A stretch of 10,754 bases of DNA from Lunasporangiospora selenospora. Lineage: Eukaryota > Mortierellomycota > Mortierellomycetes > Mortierellales > Mortierellaceae. The stretch covers positions 7,119-17,872 of the forward strand of contig JAABOA010000272.1 in NCBI GenBank assembly GCA_015680635.1, read 5' to 3'. This document shows, one piece after another, positions 8,784-10,754 of this stretch. Within the stretch, counting starts at the first letter, position 1. Each line of letters opens with the position of its first letter. The notes under the pieces are model-generated. The model had not been told where the DNA came from. It worked only from the letters and a program-made list of their open reading frames with translations, and did no database searches. The position numbers and the translations under genes are program-made.

Positions 8784-9598
8784 TGACCTCACATTTTCAA
8801 TCCCCAAACTTTCTCATATTTACATCCTTGAGGATGCAGGGTACCAATTAAACAAACAGGTTGCGACATTTAATGGGATTGGGGCGAATCTTCAAGTGCG
8901 ACTTTCAAGACAAAAGAAATTGCCAGTCTAGGCTGCCGAGAATCCTCTCAATGACTCGGTTGTTCGGAACACTGGAAGTCAGCGCTAGTATGAATGATCT
9001 TTCTACATCTAGATGGATTGTGATTTTGATTTCCAACGACAATGATGCCAGATTGAACTGTAAAGATTAAGTGGTCGAGAGCTATGGTAGATGAATCCGG
9101 CATATCGCTGACACATTTGCCATGTATGGCAATTTATCCTTATTGGGCTTGCATGGATCATGTTTTTTAAGAAACAGGAAGGTTTGGCGACAACTAATAT
9201 ATTGAAGGCAAATAGAGCAAAAAGAAATATGGCTATGGCTGCTGGTGGCCAAAGAGTAGTACTTCGCCTATCGATGCCAATCATGACTCTTTCACCACAC
9301 CGACAAGTGCGCCTATTTCTGGATGCTCTATGGCCTTGCTCATTGGTTCGTGGTGGACATTGAAGCTGGAGTCTCGAACCTACTTGGCTCCACTTGTCAA
9401 GACAAACGCACCTTCAACATCTGTCAGAGATGTAGTGGAGGCTCCTTGTGTTACGTAAGGTAGACTAGGATGATCCCGCTAATAAACAATGCCTTTTCTT
9501 CATTTCAAGTTGTTTCTTGGTATTCGTGGTTAAAGCAAGTCCAACGATGCCGTATGACGGTACCCTTTCATTCATATCATTTTATTCCTTATTATTTC
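8784..9598. other. Stretch without a confident gene; fragmentary minus-strand coding signals
   Basis: No recognisable family on either strand. On the minus strand, a 91-codon frame (9009-9284) starts with a signal-peptide or membrane-anchor-like segment (two Arg, then about 20 hydrophobic residues ending in FNILVVA) followed by unremarkable sequence with four Cys. Next to it, another minus frame (9478 to 9281) is open for 65 codons except for one TAG at 9380-9382, with ordinary protein-like composition. The plus strand offers a 58-codon frame (9287-9460). None has homology I recognise, and frames this short arise by chance. They could be exons of a gene that starts at 9715, a decayed gene, or noise. 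Confidence 0.3.
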
Positions 9599-9625
9599 CA
9601 ATGAGCTAGTAACACTAGTTCATTG
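9599..9625 (+). repeat. 12-bp inverted repeat with 3-nt loop
   Basis: Arms CAATGAGCTAGT (9599-9610) and ACTAGTTCATTG (9614-9625) flank AAC. Eleven of twelve pairs are Watson-Crick and the twelfth is G-T, so a plus-strand RNA would fold into a fully paired hairpin; the minus-strand RNA would have a C-A mismatch. There is no T-run after it, and its role is unknown. Confidence 0.7.
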
Positions 9626-9648
9626 TTTAGTTTTTCTTTCTCTCCTAC

Positions 9649-9715
9649 GCAGATAGTCGCCCTTCCAAGCAGGCACTTCATAGCCCCTCGCCTCATCAAA
9701 TTGAGTCTCTGTCAT
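9649..9715 (-). CDS. Possible first exon of an unresolved minus-strand gene
   Basis: An ATG in the context CAAATGAC, identical to that of APEH, opens 22 codons (MTETQFDEARGYEVPAWKGD and two more) of very protein-like composition, followed by a plausible donor GTAGGA at 9648. Without splicing the frame stops after 31 codons. A TTAG acceptor about 15 nt before the ATG also allows this to be an internal exon. I could not connect it to a next exon: the pyrimidine-AG acceptors downstream give early stops in the required phase. A coding role is inferred from composition, start context and the adjacent donor only, and no family is recognised. Confidence 0.3.
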
Positions 9716-9743
9716 TTGGCTTTCGTCCGCTAATTTGCAGTAG

Positions 9744-9779
9744 ACGCGTCTTGAAACAGCACAAATCTAGGGTCACGTG
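9744..9779. promoter_or_regulatory. ACGCGT and CACGTG palindromes upstream of the candidate exon
   Basis: ACGCGT (9744-9749) is the MCB core known from fungal cell-cycle promoters, and GTCACGTG (9772-9779) is an E-box for bHLH factors. They sit about 30 and 60 bp upstream of the candidate minus-strand ATG at 9715. Both are short, and their use here is inference. Confidence 0.2.
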
Positions 9780-10490
9780 TCCCATGACAAGAGCATGATT
9801 TTGAGCCAGTGCAAGTATTCAAACTGACCCTGGACTCGCCCCATGGGAGTAAGCTTGCCTGTCCCAGTCTGTTCTACTAAAAGATACTATGGTACACGGT
9901 AGGAGCATCATACACGCTTGATGTAGTAGATACTGGAACTCTGATATAGCCAACTGGACTTGAAAATCACTTGAGGAAAAAAATAAATAAAAAAAGAGAA
10001 GCTCAATGAACTTACTAGGCTCCACATAAACATGTAATATAGGATACACTGCCGCTTGTTTTTTATTTTATCCTATCGTACGCCTCTAGATCAATAAGGC
10101 AACTTGGTCCTTTGCCGACATTTTAGATGACACCATTGGGCGCTCACTATACTACTGCAATTGTGGCGATTAGTTTGGGGAATCTTTCCTGTTTTCCTAT
10201 TTCTTGCTTACTTTAGTTCTTTAGGTATTGATACTTGTCGAATCGTTCTACAATTATCAATCCTTCCCCTCCCCCCCTCTAAAGCAGAATCACTCAACTA
10301 CATCTCAGGGTGGTGAGTCGAACAAAAAACACGTTTAGCTCTCCAGATGCATTGTCTCGCCTGGCCATCTCTATCTGAGACAGAGTATAGTTGCGAGCAA
10401 AGCAGGATGACTGTATCCCATTTTGGAGATGCGCATGTATGACAAAGAATGCTTTGCTGACAGGACAGAGCGAGTGACCAGAAAGGCAAA
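9780..10490. other. Non-coding-looking stretch
   Basis: Frames are short and of low-complexity or AT-driven composition on both strands. A T-rich minus-strand run with a GTAAGT donor-like site near 10017 resembles an intron, and a 76-codon minus frame (9819-10049) overlaps it, but neither links to a recognisable gene. The 10260-10280 area is C-rich. I see no RNA gene and no repeat of note. Confidence 0.5.
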
Positions 10491-10516
10491 CCCCCCCCCC
10501 AAAAAAAACAAAAAAG
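10491..10516. repeat. C10-A8-C-A6 homopolymer run
   Basis: Ten C, then eight A, one C and six A. Such adjoining homopolymers are prone to sequencing and assembly length errors. Confidence 0.85.
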
Positions 10517-10535
10517 AGGTTATATTACAAACATC

Positions 10536-10541
10536 TTTAAT
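10536..10541 (-). terminator. Possible poly(A) signal (ATTAAA)
   Basis: ATTAAA on the minus strand starts 46 nt after the candidate stop at 10587, almost the same spacing as ATTAAA after APEH. Confidence 0.3.
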
Positions 10542-10586
10542 TATGACACAGTCAACCAAGTTCGCATGAGGGTAGGAAACGGTCTT

Positions 10587-10688
10587 CTAAAACGTGAGAT
10601 GGGGTTTGTTGGCGTGGCACCAGCTCGCCAAACTATCCCAGAATGCTGTTACAGTTGCTCGGTCAGCATGCCGCTGATGTCTGTTCAA
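10587..10688 (-). CDS. Possible terminal exon of a minus-strand gene running off the window
   Basis: On the minus strand, a pyrimidine-rich stretch with a CTGAC branch-like site ends in TTTAG at 10689-10690. It is followed by 33 open codons and TAG (10587-10589). The peptide has normal, non-repetitive composition (for example TVTAFWDSLASWCHANKP) and resembles real protein more than chance frames nearby. A possible poly(A) signal follows at the usual distance. The rest of the gene would lie to the right of 10754. I do not recognise the family, and 33 codons alone is weak evidence. Confidence 0.35.
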   Translation of the reverse strand: MNRHQRHADRATVTAFWDSLASWCHANKPHLTF

Positions 10689-10754
10689 CTAAAGACGCGC
10701 AAAGGAGAGGGAGAGAAAGAGATTTTGTCAGACAGTTAATACCTTGTAAAAAAA

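Noticed and set aside
9287-9510. Plus-strand exon (9287-9460) with a GTAAGG donor and TTTCAAG acceptor
   Set aside because: The splice-like pattern is suggestive, but no start or upstream exon can be joined in frame, the next exon stops after seven codons, and the opposite strand is equally open.

Overview
The window looks like compact nuclear DNA from an intron-rich, early-diverging fungus; a Mortierella-like or other Mucoromycota lineage is my best guess. This is inference, not identification. The evidence is two genes with 8 and at least 9 short introns (78-115 nt), mostly GT...YAG with CTAAC-type branch sites 20-30 nt before the acceptor; poly(A)-signal-like hexamers after stops; no operons, Shine-Dalgarno sites or bacterial signals; and a UFM1-ligase gene, a system usually described as missing from yeasts and most higher fungi.

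Layout. 106-1524 (-): an apparently intronless gene for a four-helix membrane protein with a long Ser/Pro/Gly/Asn-rich N-terminal half, function unknown. 1525-2069: its upstream region, with a purine-rich tract and three CCAAT pentamers, and the 3' end of the next gene. 2070-4958 (-): nine-exon acylamino-acid-releasing enzyme (APEH, peptidase family S9), 706 residues in my model, with a complete Ser/Asp/His triad. 4959-5287: a 329-bp divergent promoter with a palindromic TATA-like octamer close to its centre. 5288-8672 (+): ten-exon (perhaps eleven-exon) UFL1, the E3 ligase scaffold of ufmylation, 842 or 817 residues depending on one uncertain splice. 8673-10754: about 2 kb with no confident gene; it holds the UFL1 poly(A) signal, a possible first exon on the minus strand (9649-9715), a strong hairpin, and a possible last exon of a minus-strand gene that continues past the right edge (10587-10688).

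APEH and UFL1 are head to head and could share regulation. Both belong to protein quality control: APEH removes blocked N-terminal residues from peptides in the cytosol, and UFL1 directs UFM1 onto ER-bound ribosomes in animals and plants. A functional link between them is speculation from position only. The main item of interest is a complete-looking UFL1 in a fungus-like gene setting, together with a GC-AG intron and a possible 7-nt microexon inside it. I see no mobile element, CRISPR array, rRNA or tRNA gene.
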